This document shows, in pieces, positions 7,798 to 18,994 of a stretch of DNA of 64,000 bases; positions within the stretch are counted from its first letter, which is position 1, and every line of letters begins with the position of its first letter. This stretch comes from Phycisphaerae bacterium RAS2 (lineage in GTDB: Bacteria; Planctomycetota; Phycisphaerae; UBA1845; UTPLA1). Below the pieces are notes generated by a model. The model was given only the letters and a program-made list of their open reading frames with translations. It had not been told where the DNA came from and made no database searches. The stretch is taken from positions 3,783,306-3,847,305 of the forward strand of contig CP036352.1 of the NCBI GenBank assembly GCA_007753915.1. The letters are read 5' to 3'. Position numbers and translations under genes: made by a program.

Positions 7798-9252
7798 ATG
7801 TTTCAACCCGTCTTGATCTGGCTGATCTTGCCGTTTTGCATTGCGCAGGATGATTCGGCATCGGGCTGGTCGCGTGACATGCCCGAGGCGCTTCGCAAAG
7901 CCCTCGACTATCGCAGCAAACCGCGAACGGGGTATGCGAAGTTCAAAGTGAAAAGCCGTGTCGGATATGCGCCAATCGTTGAGGCGCGTTACGAGCAGCG
8001 CTTTGCCGGCAACAATGTCGTCAGCAGGTACGCCTACGGCGAGGGCCGGGACGACCGCGAGTTGTTCTTGGCGGAGGATGGACTAACCGTCAACTGCATC
8101 AACAACCCTCCGAGCGTGTACGGCTCGAAAGCCTCCTCGCCTTTGACGCCTGACATTCGCACGCTGGGCCTGATTCCGGGCCTTTTTTCATCCATGAATC
8201 TTACGGACTGCATCAACATGCTCACAGTGCAAGGCAAACGCGAGTATCGATGGCGCATGGCCGGCGATGGAAAGATCCATGTCGAAGGTCGCAACAACAA
8301 GGAGAGCGGTGCGACGGATGAGATCAATTGGATCATCGATCCCTCGCGAGATTTCTCGATCGTCCACATCGCACGCACGTTGAACTCGCCCCCGTACGGC
8401 GAGAAGACGTACTACGAGTCGAAAATCGAAATCGGGCAATTCGATGGGTTCTGGTGGCCCCGGCGAGTAACTGCTCAACGCGATTCCACCAAACTGGCCG
8501 TGGACGTCGACGTGCTGGAACTCGAATTCAATCGCGCGGCCCATCCGCAGAAAATCGGCGTTGATCAGCTCGAATTGCCCATCGGGATGCTAGTCAACAT
8601 CACGATGTCAAAGTGCGAAGATTGGGGCTGGCACGAACTGCAAACGTTTGAGTACACGGGCGACAACAACCTTGTGCCAAAAGGTGAACCTCATCGAATC
8701 AAAGTAAGCAACTATAACATTCCACGGTTGATCGATTCCGGCCAATTCACACGGACCGCGGACGGCAATCTGCACATCGAAGTGACTCCCACCATGGTCA
8801 ACAGCGACGGAAAGATGGGGCCCTATCCACCCGAGTCGCGCAGCACGATCGCCGGCAATCCGGATGAGTGGGAGATTTACGTTCGCCGATGGATCGCACG
8901 GTACAGCGGCGAGGGACCGACGCCGGTCAAGGTGCCGCTCGACGAGAAGCAAAAGGCCGCGGCGATGGCGATACTCGAAGACTGCCGCAAGCAGGCCCGG
9001 CCGCTGGTCGAGCGCCGCAAGGCCGAGCGAATCGAAGCGGAAAAGACGTTCAATGCGCGGAACGCGGCAGTGCTCGCCGCGTCCCGGGGCGACGCGAAAC
9101 CTCCCTCGGCGCTGGTTCAGGACTTCCAGGCCGCGCAGAAGCGAGTCAGCGCGCTCCAACAGCCTGACCCGCAGGTTGAAGCGATTTTTGAGTCACTCAA
9201 GATGCGCCTCAACGGGCTTCCCACGGCAAAGCAGCGCATGCCGGGAAGGTAA
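7798..9252 (+). CDS. Secreted hypothetical protein
   Basis: Unrecognised protein of 484 aa. The first ~17 residues (FQPVLIWLILPFCIAQD) look like a signal peptide with cleavage after CIA. The body alternates beta-rich stretches resembling the LolA/outer-membrane lipoprotein carrier type of sheet (repeated short strands such as YAKFKVKSRVGYAPIVEARY), but no signature is strong enough to name it. Residues ~395-470 are Arg/Glu/Ala-rich and helical (DEKQKAAAMAILEDCRKQAR and onward), probably a coiled coil. Similar predicted exported proteins are frequent singletons in planctomycetes. Confidence 0.7.
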   Translation: MFQPVLIWLILPFCIAQDDSASGWSRDMPEALRKALDYRSKPRTGYAKFKVKSRVGYAPIVEARYEQRFAGNNVVSRYAYGEGRDDRELFLAEDGLTVNCINNPPSVYGSKASSPLTPDIRTLGLIPGLFSSMNLTDCINMLTVQGKREYRWRMAGDGKIHVEGRNNKESGATDEINWIIDPSRDFSIVHIARTLNSPPYGEKTYYESKIEIGQFDGFWWPRRVTAQRDSTKLAVDVDVLELEFNRAAHPQKIGVDQLELPIGMLVNITMSKCEDWGWHELQTFEYTGDNNLVPKGEPHRIKVSNYNIPRLIDSGQFTRTADGNLHIEVTPTMVNSDGKMGPYPPESRSTIAGNPDEWEIYVRRWIARYSGEGPTPVKVPLDEKQKAAAMAILEDCRKQARPLVERRKAERIEAEKTFNARNAAVLAASRGDAKPPSALVQDFQAAQKRVSALQQPDPQVEAIFESLKMRLNGLPTAKQRMPGR

Positions 9253-9387
9253 CTCCACCCGTCGCGCGCAAGAAAACGGGCGCACCGCGCTGTCGCACGA
9301 TGCGCCCGCTGATGGGTTGCCAATCATCACTGACGACTCCGACCCGCACGATCATTCAGGTCGGCGTCATCACTCATCGGCTGCCGG

Positions 9388-11190
9388 TCAGAAAAAGTCA
9401 ATCAGCGAGATCAGCAGATCGACGTACTCCGCCAGAGCCGTCTTCTGCGCCGAAGGCACCATCCAATCCTGCGGTGCGTTGACGCCGTCGATGCGATCCA
9501 GCAGGTTCTCCAACTGGTTCTGGGCCGCGTTGTAGTTCCCGTGGCTGATCAGCGCCGAAGCCAGCGCCGCGTGCAACGCAAGCGTGGCCCGCCGTGCCTT
9601 CTTGGCGATGGCGTTGTTCCCGGTAAACAGGTTGTGATCCATTTGCAGGATGTCGATCGCCAGTTGGCACGTCAGGCTTTGGAGGTATCCCTGCGTGACG
9701 CCGGGCTCCAACGGCAACGGGTCAACGTTGTCAGCGACGCCGTCGCCATCGGTATCGGCGCTGCACGGAGACGTGTGGAGCGTCAACAGCTCGTAGCCGT
9801 CGGGCAGGCTGTCACCATCCGAATCAGCCTGCGTCGGGTTCGGGCAGCCCGACCCCATGGCGGTGTCAACTTCAACGCCATCGCTCAAGCCGTCGCCGTC
9901 GGTGTCCGCGACAAGCGGATTCGTGCCGAAGACGGTCTCGTTCGCGTTCGACAAGCCGTCGCCGTCGATGTCGCCGTCGCAGGCATCGCCGATGCCGTCG
10001 CCGTCGAGGTCGGCCTGATCGGCGTTGGCGGTACTCGGACAGTTGTCCACATCGCCGCACAGTCCGTCGCCGTCCAGATCGTTGGCCGGATCATTCGGGC
10101 AGGCGTCGCAGGCATCGCCCTGCGCGTCGCCATCGGCGTTTTCCTGGCCGGTGTTCGCCACGTTCGGGCAGTTGTCCTCGTCGCCGCAGACGCCGTCGCC
10201 GTCCGCATCGTTGTTGGCGTCGAGCGGGCAGAGGTCACAGGCGTCGCCGAGCAGATCGCCGTCGGAGTCCTCCTGACCGGGGTTGGCAAAGCCGGGGCAG
10301 TTGTCGAGGTCTTCGCAGACGCCGTCACCGTCGCCGTCGTTGCTGGCGTCGTTGGAACAGACGTCGCAGATGTCGCCGATGCCGTCGCTGTCGGCGTCGT
10401 CCTGGCCGGCGTTGGGCAGCGTCGGGCAGTTGTCCACGTTCCCGCAGACGCCGTCGCCGTCGGAATCGTTGGCCGCGTCGAACGGGCACGCGTCGCACGC
10501 GTCGCCCAGACCGTCGCCGTCGGCATCCTCCTGACCAGGGTTGGCGTCGTCGGGGCAGTTGTCATCCTCGTCGGCGATGCCGTCGTCGTCGGCATCGGTC
10601 TCGGCAGGAGCAAACCGCAGGTTGTCAATCGCACCGGAAGGCGCCGAAACGGTCACGCGATGAATGGGCGTGGTCGATTCGATGCCGACAAAGCCGTGTT
10701 CGAGAAAGCCGCAGCCCGAGCCGTCAATGAACGGTCCTGTGAAGACCGCCGTCTCGATCACGTTGTTGTCCTCGTCGAAGGCCGTGAAGGTCGCGTTCTG
10801 GAAAAAGATCGCGACAAAGACAAACCCGAAGGCCTGCACCGGCGGGTCGAATTCCATCGACGTGGTGTTCGAAGCGGAGAGGCCGTACGGCGTCGAGCCG
10901 CCGGCGATGTCCTGAAGCAGCCGGAAGCACGCGTCGCTGTCGCGCACCACGCGGACATTCGGCTGAATCGTGACGCCCTGCGCCGCGTACTCGCCTGCGG
11001 GCATCGTGATGTTGGACATCACGGGCAGCGTCGCGCCGGAGCCGTCCTGCTCGAACGTGATGTGCGTGTGAGCGACCGAGTTGAAGTAACTGGCATCGGT
11101 GATGGGTGCGGCCCATGACCGATGGCCGGCTCCCAGCAACAGCGATCCCGCCGCGAGCGCGGCAAAAAAGAAACGTGTGCGCGTCAACAT
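9388..11190 (-). CDS. Secreted thrombospondin type-3 repeat protein
   Basis: Exported calcium-binding protein of about 600 aa. The signal peptide is MLTRTRFFFAALAAGSLLL...SWA. Residues ~30-200 form an all-beta domain of unknown ligand. Five tandem TSP3 units of about 43 residues follow, each of the form DNCP..N.GQ.D.DGDG.GDACD, then further D-x-D-x-D-G loops, each a likely Ca2+ site. The C-terminal ~110 residues are helical and resemble a conserved planctomycete/myxobacterial module (QSLTCQLAIDILQMDHNL) of unknown function. The start at 11190 is chosen over the frame's upstream Met because GGAGG lies 7 bases before it and the signal peptide begins there. DNA repeats of about 129 bp underlie the protein repeats. 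Confidence 0.88.
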   Translation of the reverse strand: MLTRTRFFFAALAAGSLLLGAGHRSWAAPITDASYFNSVAHTHITFEQDGSGATLPVMSNITMPAGEYAAQGVTIQPNVRVVRDSDACFRLLQDIAGGSTPYGLSASNTTSMEFDPPVQAFGFVFVAIFFQNATFTAFDEDNNVIETAVFTGPFIDGSGCGFLEHGFVGIESTTPIHRVTVSAPSGAIDNLRFAPAETDADDDGIADEDDNCPDDANPGQEDADGDGLGDACDACPFDAANDSDGDGVCGNVDNCPTLPNAGQDDADSDGIGDICDVCSNDASNDGDGDGVCEDLDNCPGFANPGQEDSDGDLLGDACDLCPLDANNDADGDGVCGDEDNCPNVANTGQENADGDAQGDACDACPNDPANDLDGDGLCGDVDNCPSTANADQADLDGDGIGDACDGDIDGDGLSNANETVFGTNPLVADTDGDGLSDGVEVDTAMGSGCPNPTQADSDGDSLPDGYELLTLHTSPCSADTDGDGVADNVDPLPLEPGVTQGYLQSLTCQLAIDILQMDHNLFTGNNAIAKKARRATLALHAALASALISHGNYNAAQNQLENLLDRIDGVNAPQDWMVPSAQKTALAEYVDLLISLIDFF

Positions 11191-11425
11191 GTCTCGTCCT
11201 CCCAGAAGTGATGGTGCATCGCCGATGCGCGGTCCACGTGAGCCGCTCGGCGTGGGCAAGAGACGCCCCGATGGAGCGCATTATCCGAATTCGTCATCGG
11301 CGTTTCAAGAAATTTCGCAGGAGAAGATGTCACAATGTTGCACTGCGCAGGTTCTGCGCGGTCGCCGGGTCCCGCGCGCGGGCCGGCCGACGGCATGCAA
11401 TCTCGACTTCAATCAGGTGGTGGGG

Positions 11426-12241
11426 CTACCGACGGCGGCGAACCAGGCTCATTCCAACCAGGGCCATCAACGCCAGGGACGCCGGTTCGGGCGCCCACGC
11501 GGCGGCACTGAACGTGCCGCTGCCGGTGAAAGGTGACGGCAGCGTGCCCAGCAGGTTGCCGGTGGCCACGTCGTAAATATAGAAGTTGGGCTGTGTCGTA
11601 TTTGGGCCATCGGTCACGTAGTAGGCAATTCCCGCGTGGACCGCCAGCCCATCGATGTCCGTCTCACCAGCCGGATAGGGTGCGAGGAAGGTCTCGCTCG
11701 CGCCGGCCGTGTCGATGTGATATAGCCCGCGGACATTGGGCGCAGGGGCCGTGTCGCTCAAGCCATAAAGCTTGCCGTCGGTCAAATCGAAATCCAGTCC
11801 GCCGTAATCGTAGGTGGATGGGTGGACATAGACCTGCGAGGCGACCAGTGTGCCGGGGTCGATTTCATAGACGGCCTCGGTTGCGATGTTGCGCGTGCCG
11901 TACAGCTTGCCGTTCTTAAAGCCCAGCCCAACGAAATTAATGGTCGCCGCGTTGAACATCATCGTGCCGACATTGGTCGGTGTCAGCACAGGTCCGAACG
12001 GCGACTTAAACAAGGTCGAACCGTTGTTCCAGTAGAGCGTATTGGTCGCCGCGTCGTAGGCCATGCCCCACGGTTTCGCGTCCGTGCCGGCTCCCGAGTA
12101 AATCGGCGTCGCGACGCCCGTGGTCGGGTTGACATTGAAAATCGTGGCGGTGCCGGATTGATCGTTGCCGACGATTAACTGTCCGAATGACGGGGTCGCA
12201 ACGAGACTTACGGCGGCGACGAGTAGTAGAACGCGACGCAT
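11426..12241 (-). CDS. PEP-CTERM anchored secreted protein
   Basis: Exported protein of 271 aa. It has a signal peptide (MRRVLLLVAAVSLVATPSFG), a central region of YVTN/beta-propeller-like repeats (AYDAATNTLYWNNG, GLDFDLTDGKLYGLSD, GLAVHAGIAYYVTD), and a classical C-terminal sorting signal: PEP, a hydrophobic segment (ASLALMALVGMSLV) and RRRR. PEP-CTERM proteins are processed by exosortase during export and surface or EPS attachment. No exosortase gene is in this window. The ATG at 12241 is supported by GGGAGG seven bases upstream. The DUF4394/NHL-type propeller reading is an inference from repeat spacing. Confidence 0.87.
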   Translation of the reverse strand: MRRVLLLVAAVSLVATPSFGQLIVGNDQSGTATIFNVNPTTGVATPIYSGAGTDAKPWGMAYDAATNTLYWNNGSTLFKSPFGPVLTPTNVGTMMFNAATINFVGLGFKNGKLYGTRNIATEAVYEIDPGTLVASQVYVHPSTYDYGGLDFDLTDGKLYGLSDTAPAPNVRGLYHIDTAGASETFLAPYPAGETDIDGLAVHAGIAYYVTDGPNTTQPNFYIYDVATGNLLGTLPSPFTGSGTFSAAAWAPEPASLALMALVGMSLVRRRR

Positions 12242-12523
12242 GATCCACCTCCCGGAAAGGACTTGGGAGCTCGCACGTCGGCGAGTGTCCGTGGCTATCG
12301 CTCTCCGCGCATGGTCTCAAAAACCACGCCAAATTTCAAGCCATTTGCCAAAACGAGTAATTGAGATTTGCGGCATCGCCAATCAGGGCGTGAATCGCAG
12401 AGGATTATCGGCCGCCATTTGCTATCCGCCATGTCGGATTTATTCGCCGCAATCGACGAACGACCTGCCGGTGCGTGGATTCAAGACGGAAGCAGCCCCA
12501 TTTTCTCCACCTGCCGGGCCCGA

Positions 12524-13708
12524 TCAGGGCACCAGCATTTCGACAAATGCGCGAATATCGCCGCCATCCAGTCGTTGATCGCTGTTGCAATCCGCGCGAC
12601 CGATGTCGCAGGAAGGAAAGGCCGCCGTATGGCCTGCCGGGTTCATGAGCGCCAGGACCATCGGTTCCAGGTCGGCGGCGCTCAGGGTGCCATCGCAGTT
12701 CAAGTCACCGGGAACGAACGGGATCGGCGTGAGTCGATGAATCAAAAAAACGCGGGCGGCTGCCTCGGTCGTCGCGCCGAGCGGGCCGTGCCCCGCGCCG
12801 GTCACGGGCCGGTAGTCGCGATACAGGTTGGCCGCATACATGGCATCACAGAGCCGGACGCTCTGTCGAATGGGAACCGCCGTATCACTCGTTCCGTGTG
12901 AAATGAAAAGCGGTGGATCGCCGGGTGTGAGCCATGTAATCGGATTGACCTGCATGCAAAGCTGGACCAGCGCGGGATACGGCGGAGTTGGATTGGCGAG
13001 GTTCGCGCGAATGTTTCCGATGCCCTGGCCCGGGGCGTCCCAGCCGACCAGATGCGATTCAGGTGAACCGGGATCGTCGTGATTGAACGCGCCGCCCGGC
13101 GGCGTGGTCACGTCGAGCTGCATGTTCAGGATGTCGGTCGGGCCGAAGAAATCGACCGCCGCCTGCACCGCGCTTGAAAACGCCAGGTTGCCGCCGGATG
13201 TTCCCTCCAGAGCCGGCGCATCGCCCGAGGTCGCCAGCAGCGCCGACAGATGCCCGCCGGCCGACGTGCCCCAGGAGCCGAACCGATTGACATCGAGGCT
13301 GTAGGTCGCGGCGTTGGCTCGAAGGAATCGCACCGCGCCCTTCACGTCATGGATCTGCGCCGGAAAAACGGCGCTTCCACTTAAACGGTAATTCACGCTG
13401 GCGACGACAAAACCCTGATCGCGCAGCTGCAGCGCCATGGCGGGCACGTTGTTGTGCGTGCCGCCCTGCCACCCGCCCCCGTGAATCCACAGCAGCATTG
13501 GATGCGGCGGCGTTCCCGCCGTCGGCATGTAAACGTCGAGAAAGACCGTCATCGTCCCGCCGGCATCAAGCGGCACCACGGCGTAGGGAACATCGTTGAA
13601 CGTCGGTGTGATCTGGGCCTTGGCTGGGACGGGGCGAGTGACCGCGCCAAGCAAGGCCGCCAAGGTGAACAAGAGTGTCCGCTGGATGATCGGCGCGCCG
13701 GCTACCAT
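12524..13708 (-). CDS. Secreted alpha/beta-hydrolase esterase with dockerin-like C-terminus
   Basis: Exported esterase/lipase of about 394 aa. After the signal peptide (IIQRTLLFTLAALLGAV...AKA) comes a hormone-sensitive-lipase/BD-FAE type hydrolase: oxyanion motif WIHGGGWQGG, nucleophile elbow GTSAGG, acid in HGTSDTAVP and His in GAGHGPLG, so the triad is complete. After the hydrolase a C-terminal type-I dockerin-like EF-hand pair is present (GDLNCDGTLSAADLEPMV and ADCNSDQRLDGGDIRAFVEM). Dockerin-like tails are widespread on planctomycete secreted proteins without evidence of cellulosomes. The start at 13708 follows GGGGAGG at 5-6 bases. The substrate could be a polysaccharide acetyl or feruloyl ester, but this is not shown. 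Confidence 0.88.
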   Translation of the reverse strand: MVAGAPIIQRTLLFTLAALLGAVTRPVPAKAQITPTFNDVPYAVVPLDAGGTMTVFLDVYMPTAGTPPHPMLLWIHGGGWQGGTHNNVPAMALQLRDQGFVVASVNYRLSGSAVFPAQIHDVKGAVRFLRANAATYSLDVNRFGSWGTSAGGHLSALLATSGDAPALEGTSGGNLAFSSAVQAAVDFFGPTDILNMQLDVTTPPGGAFNHDDPGSPESHLVGWDAPGQGIGNIRANLANPTPPYPALVQLCMQVNPITWLTPGDPPLFISHGTSDTAVPIRQSVRLCDAMYAANLYRDYRPVTGAGHGPLGATTEAAARVFLIHRLTPIPFVPGDLNCDGTLSAADLEPMVLALMNPAGHTAAFPSCDIGRADCNSDQRLDGGDIRAFVEMLVP

Positions 13709-13826
13709 AGCAACCTCCCCACGGCATGACGCTGGCAACTGACCCCGGACTATGCTCGGGGGTTCCATATCAGCCTAACGCCGAAGGGCCGACAGAATTG
13801 CGTAAGGGTCTCTCGCGAGATCCGCG

Positions 13827-15461
<1,635 letters not shown>

Positions 15462-15640
15462 GTGAACTACCTCCCAGGGAGAGATGAAATGCTCAAAGCA
15501 GGTTCGTCGGAGTGGTAAAGGGGTTTGTCTTTTATCTTGATCGTGCGGGCCGCCGCAGAAGCCGGCCCGACGCAGGTTCCAGAATGGCGCGCCGCGCGGG
15601 TCGCACCGGGATTCCAATCTTGCGGGGGAAGAGTCGTCGA

Positions 15641-16273
15641 TCAGGAGCGTTCGCCGAAATCCGCGAGAACCGCGGCGAAGACCCGTTCCACCTGCTGGCG
15701 CAGGTCCGTCAGGGTGGAATTGTTATGCACCATATGATCGGCTCTCGCCCGCTTCATGTCCAGAGGGTATTGGGAGTTTTCTCGTCGCTTCAGTTCTCCC
15801 GGCGTCCAATGGCGGGCCTTTTCGGACCTTCCTTTCCTTAATTCTTCCGTCGTATCAACAAAAACCACCGTATCGCACATCTGATCCAGCCCCGTCTCGA
15901 ACAACAGGGGACTGTCCACAACAACCATGCGCACCGTGGGGTTTACCTCGGCATCGGCCATCAGCACCGAACGCCGCGCCGCGATCCGAGGGTGCAACAG
16001 CGCCTGCAGCCGGAGCCGCTGCGATTCGTCGTCGAAGATCAACTCCGAAACCTTCCGCCGGTCGACGCCGCCCTCCGGCGAGCGAATCGAATCGCCCCAC
16101 CAGCCGATCAGCGTCTGCTGAACTTCGGGGGATGCAAGCTCCAGCGTGTTCAGCGCATCGGACGAAATCACGGCCGCGCCCAAGTCCGCGAGGATCGACG
16201 CCACCGTGCTCTTGCCGGAGCCGATGCCGCCCGAAAGACCCACCACGGGCTTGCTGCGACCTTCCTTCGTCAC
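15641..16273 (-). CDS. coaE: Dephospho-CoA kinase
   Basis: Last enzyme of coenzyme A biosynthesis; it phosphorylates the ribose 3'-hydroxyl of dephospho-CoA with ATP. The 210-aa length is normal. The P-loop is [14 protein letters not shown] at the N-terminus, followed by [15 protein letters not shown] with the conserved Asp of the CoaE DxD-like site, and the LID/CoA region around HPRIAARR and [14 protein letters not shown]. The start codon is GTG (16273-16271). It lies directly upstream of rho on the same strand and about 180 bp away, so co-transcription is possible. Confidence 0.94.
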   Translation of the reverse strand: MTKEGRSKPVVGLSGGIGSGKSTVASILADLGAAVISSDALNTLELASPEVQQTLIGWWGDSIRSPEGGVDRRKVSELIFDDESQRLRLQALLHPRIAARRSVLMADAEVNPTVRMVVVDSPLLFETGLDQMCDTVVFVDTTEELRKGRSEKARHWTPGELKRRENSQYPLDMKRARADHMVHNNSTLTDLRQQVERVFAAVLADFGERS

Positions 16274-16737
16274 GCATCACCCGCCAGCCAAACGGGAGTC
16301 CGTCACCCTGGAGAACGCTTCCAGCTCAAGATGCTTCAGCTGAACGGAGGCGAGGCCATGAAACGGGCACGCACTTCACCAACCGCGCCGAAGTATGAAA
16401 AGTTGGGTCCGCCCGGCGAATCCATCCGCCCAGTACGAGTTGAACGTCATCCCTCCGCCAAAGCATAGCGTAGGGGCGAATGCGTTTCAATAGTGGTATG
16501 AGGATGGGGCTATGGCCTGATTCCGCGCCGCGAATTGGTAGCATGTGACAGCGCGGCAGCGCGTCGGATGCTAACCCAGCCAGCCGAGTTGCTCACTCAA
16601 TTAGCAGGTCGGGGCTAAAAGCCACTCCGAATCCCAAAAAACTCGGGGATTCGCTACCTGAAAGCGACGGCTTGCCGTTGACTTCAGCGCGATATAATGT
16701 GGGCGTGTCCAACGTCCTTTCCTATCGGGCATTCGTC
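16274..16737. other. Gene-poor gap, no supported gene
   Basis: Between coaE and the nucleotidyltransferase gene the sequence has only short discontinuous frames. It contains a TATAAT at 16693-16698 on the plus strand and A/T-richer patches near 16590-16650, but no RNA gene or clear repeat was recognised. Confidence 0.5.
16693..16698 (+). promoter_or_regulatory. TATAAT -10 box upstream of nucleotidyltransferase gene
   Basis: A perfect TATAAT lies 40 bases before the ATG at 16738. A weak TTGCCG at 16672-16677 is spaced 15 bases upstream. The box argues that translation starts downstream of it rather than at 16672. Confidence 0.45.
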
Positions 16738-17292
16738 ATGGCGATGGAGCGCGTCGAACGCAGGCTGCGACAAGTGACAGCCGCTCTCGACGCTGCCGGC
16801 ATTCGATATGCCGTCATCGGAGGCAATGCCGTGGCCGTGTGGGTGGCCAAGTCGGACCCAGCGGCGACGCGCACCACGAAGGACGTCGACTTGCTCGTGG
16901 AACAGTGCGATCTTCCTCGTATTCGCGTGGCGATTGAGGGGATTGGTTTTCAGTATACCGATTTGAGACGGGTGGTTCTTTTTACCGATCCCGACGAACC
17001 AAGTCGAATGTCCGGCGTGCATCTGATTTGGGCGGGCAAGAAGGTGCGGCCGTCGTACTCCCATCCCGCGCCGACGTTGGATGAGGCCGTGCGCGATGCG
17101 GAGGGGTTCGCGGTTTTGAACCTGCCGGCGCTTGTGCGCATGAAGCTGACGTCGATGCGCGACATGGATCGAGTTCATGTCGCCGATCTGTTGCGCGTCG
17201 GAATGATCGACGAGAGCGTGCGCCGTGCGCTTCCAACGGACTTGCTGGCGCGACTCGACGAAATCGCCCGGTCAATCGAGGACGAGATGTAG
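16738..17292 (+). CDS. Nucleotidyltransferase-fold protein (AbiEii/DUF6036-like)
   Basis: Small protein of about 184 aa with the minimal nucleotidyltransferase fold: GIRYAVIGGNAVAVW supplies the GG-containing loop and TTKDVDLLVE the two metal-binding Asp residues. The rest (DLRRVVLFTD, FAVLNLPALVRMKLTSMRDMD) resembles the stand-alone proteins related to AbiEii or to DUF1814/DUF6036 nucleotidyltransferases. Some of these act as toxins that add nucleotides to tRNA, while others have unknown function. No AbiEi-like antitoxin partner is adjacent. ATG at 16738 is chosen since the TATAAT box lies just upstream; GTG at 16705 is an alternative. Confidence 0.7.
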   Translation: MAMERVERRLRQVTAALDAAGIRYAVIGGNAVAVWVAKSDPAATRTTKDVDLLVEQCDLPRIRVAIEGIGFQYTDLRRVVLFTDPDEPSRMSGVHLIWAGKKVRPSYSHPAPTLDEAVRDAEGFAVLNLPALVRMKLTSMRDMDRVHVADLLRVGMIDESVRRALPTDLLARLDEIARSIEDEM

Positions 17293-17321
17293 GCCACACT
17301 GCATCCTGTCGTATGACTGCA

Positions 17322-18872
17322 TCAGGAACCAAGCCCGACCTCCCGATTGAACTCCTCAATCCGCGCGTCCCAGCCGGCGGCCTCTTCAAACTGCTGCGTC
17401 CAGAAGTCCGGATCCCACAATCGGCGCAGCTCGTCCACGCCGCGCTGCTGCTGTTCGACCCACGTAAAGTACTTGAAGTTGTGCAGCGCCTTTCGGTCGT
17501 GGTAGCCCAGCTCGCGGAGGTGATCGACGCCGATGCCTTCGAGGTAGCGCGCGAAGTGCCGGCCGGCGAGCGAGTCGCTGTAAGCCCCGTGAGCGGCGCG
17601 CTGCTCTTCGATGCGTGAGGCGTACAGCTCCATCGAATCGGTCAGTGGGATGAACAGCACATCGCGCCCGTCCATCTCGTAATGCTTCGCGGTCTTGATT
17701 GCCGCAACGAGGTTGCACATGCTGGAAATGCCGATGTCCGGCAGGCGATCGATTACGTCGCGCGCGACGCCTTCCGCCTCCAATACCTTTCGCCCCGCGT
17801 CTTCGTTGAACAATCGCATCAGCGCCAGGCACTGCTCATCATCAATGGCCGCGACCAGGTCGGTGTTCCGCACGTTGTGAATCCACGGAATGTGCTTGTC
17901 GCCGATGCCTTCGATTCGATGGTCGCCAAATCCGCAGGCCAGCAGCGTGGGGCATTGCAGGGCTTCGACGGCGACGACGCGAACGTGCGGCGCAATCGTG
18001 CGAAGGTAATCGCCCGCGGCGATCGTGCCGGCGCTACCCGTCGCGGAGACGTAGCCGGCGAGGCGAAAGGGAGCCGCGGACTTCCGTCCGCGCGGCGCAT
18101 CGGGAGCGTGCGCCGTATTGGAATCCGCGCGGGCTGAAGCCCGCGGCTCATTGATCGGCAACGAGGCGTGCAACTGCCGAAAAATATCTTCCACGATCGA
18201 CCCCGTGACATGATAATGCCACGCCGCGTTGCCGAACTCCTCGAACTGATTAAAGATCACGCAATCGGGGCGCGTGCGCCGGATCTCCCAGCACTTGTCG
18301 TAAATCTCCTTGACGTTGCTCTCGCAGCCCGGCGTCGCGATCACCTCGGCCCCGATCGACCGCAACCACTCAAACCGCTCGCGCGACATGCCCTCGGGCA
18401 GGATCGCCACAGCCGTGCAGCCCAGCAGCACGCAGTCGTACGCCCCGCCCCGGCAGTAGTTTCCCGTGCTGGGCCAGACCGCCTTCTGCGTCGTCGGGTC
18501 GAACTGGCCGGTGACCAGCCGCGGCACGAGACAGCCGAAGGCCGCGCCGACCTTGTGCGCGCCGGTGGGAAAATGCTTCCCGACAATTCCGATGATGCGC
18601 GCGGGCACACCAGTGAGGGCGGGCGGAAACTCGATCCAGTTTCCGTTGTTGTAGCCGCCGCCGCAGGCGACCGGTTCGTTCTTCCATGTGATGCGAAAGA
18701 GATTGGCCGGATCGACGTCCCACAGGCCGACGTTCTTGAGGCGGTCCTTGATGCGCGGCGGGATGAGCGACGGGTCTTTCTGCTGCGCGAAGGTGGGGAT
18801 GACGATGTTCCGCTCGCGGCAGAGGGCGATGGCGTTCGTGAGGGCGGACTCTGGAGAAATCTTCGTGCTCAC
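17322..18872 (-). CDS. Fold-type II PLP-dependent enzyme (TrpB/cysteine-synthase-like)
   Basis: Pyridoxal-phosphate enzyme of 516 aa. The Schiff-base Lys lies in FPTGAHKVGAAFG, which resembles the GAHK motif of tryptophan synthase beta and diaminopropionate lyase relatives. WPSTGNYCRGGAY is the substrate carboxylate loop and VSATGSAGTIAAGDYL the phosphate-binding glycine loop. The reaction is unknown; a beta-elimination or lyase reaction is expected for the fold. The insertion NEPRASARADSNTAHAPD... between the FRQLHASLP helix and the glycine loop is encoded by a palindromic repeat (18125-18152) and is probably dispensable. It is transcribed divergently from the threonine-synthase-like gene, heading a cluster that includes ssnA, ygfK and xdh genes. 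In other bacteria this cluster contains the PLP enzyme YgeX, so it may take that place, but this is inference. Confidence 0.82.
   Translation of the reverse strand: MSTKISPESALTNAIALCRERNIVIPTFAQQKDPSLIPPRIKDRLKNVGLWDVDPANLFRITWKNEPVACGGGYNNGNWIEFPPALTGVPARIIGIVGKHFPTGAHKVGAAFGCLVPRLVTGQFDPTTQKAVWPSTGNYCRGGAYDCVLLGCTAVAILPEGMSRERFEWLRSIGAEVIATPGCESNVKEIYDKCWEIRRTRPDCVIFNQFEEFGNAAWHYHVTGSIVEDIFRQLHASLPINEPRASARADSNTAHAPDAPRGRKSAAPFRLAGYVSATGSAGTIAAGDYLRTIAPHVRVVAVEALQCPTLLACGFGDHRIEGIGDKHIPWIHNVRNTDLVAAIDDEQCLALMRLFNEDAGRKVLEAEGVARDVIDRLPDIGISSMCNLVAAIKTAKHYEMDGRDVLFIPLTDSMELYASRIEEQRAAHGAYSDSLAGRHFARYLEGIGVDHLRELGYHDRKALHNFKYFTWVEQQQRGVDELRRLWDPDFWTQQFEEAAGWDARIEEFNREVGLGS
18125..18152. repeat. 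Palindromic repeat B inside the PLP-enzyme gene
   Basis: CCGCGCGGGCTGAAGCCCGC followed by GGCTCATT, an inverted repeat centred on GGGCTGAAGCCC. The same element occurs at 27554-27581 and 29713-29735. On the coding strand it translates as NEPRASARA, in frame with the enzyme. Confidence 0.85.
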
Positions 18873-18949
18873 AGGGGGCTCCGTTTACATGGTCGTCGCA
18901 GCGTCTAGTTTATCCGCTTTGCCGGTAAGGCCCAATGCAAGCATGGCGG

Positions 18950-18955
18950 TATAAT
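18950..18955 (+). promoter_or_regulatory. TATAAT -10 box upstream of threonine-synthase-like gene
   Basis: Perfect TATAAT on the plus strand 40 bases before the GTG start, in the divergent gap between the two PLP-enzyme genes. No good -35 at the standard distance. Confidence 0.45.
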
Positions 18956-18994
18956 GCGAGTGACAATTCCAAACTTCCTGCTTGAGGATCGCGC

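Noticed and set aside
9541-11118. 525-codon frame opposite the thrombospondin-repeat gene
   Set aside because: It is a shadow of the Asp/Gly-rich tandem repeats; the minus strand has signal peptide, TSP3 units and a good ribosome binding site.
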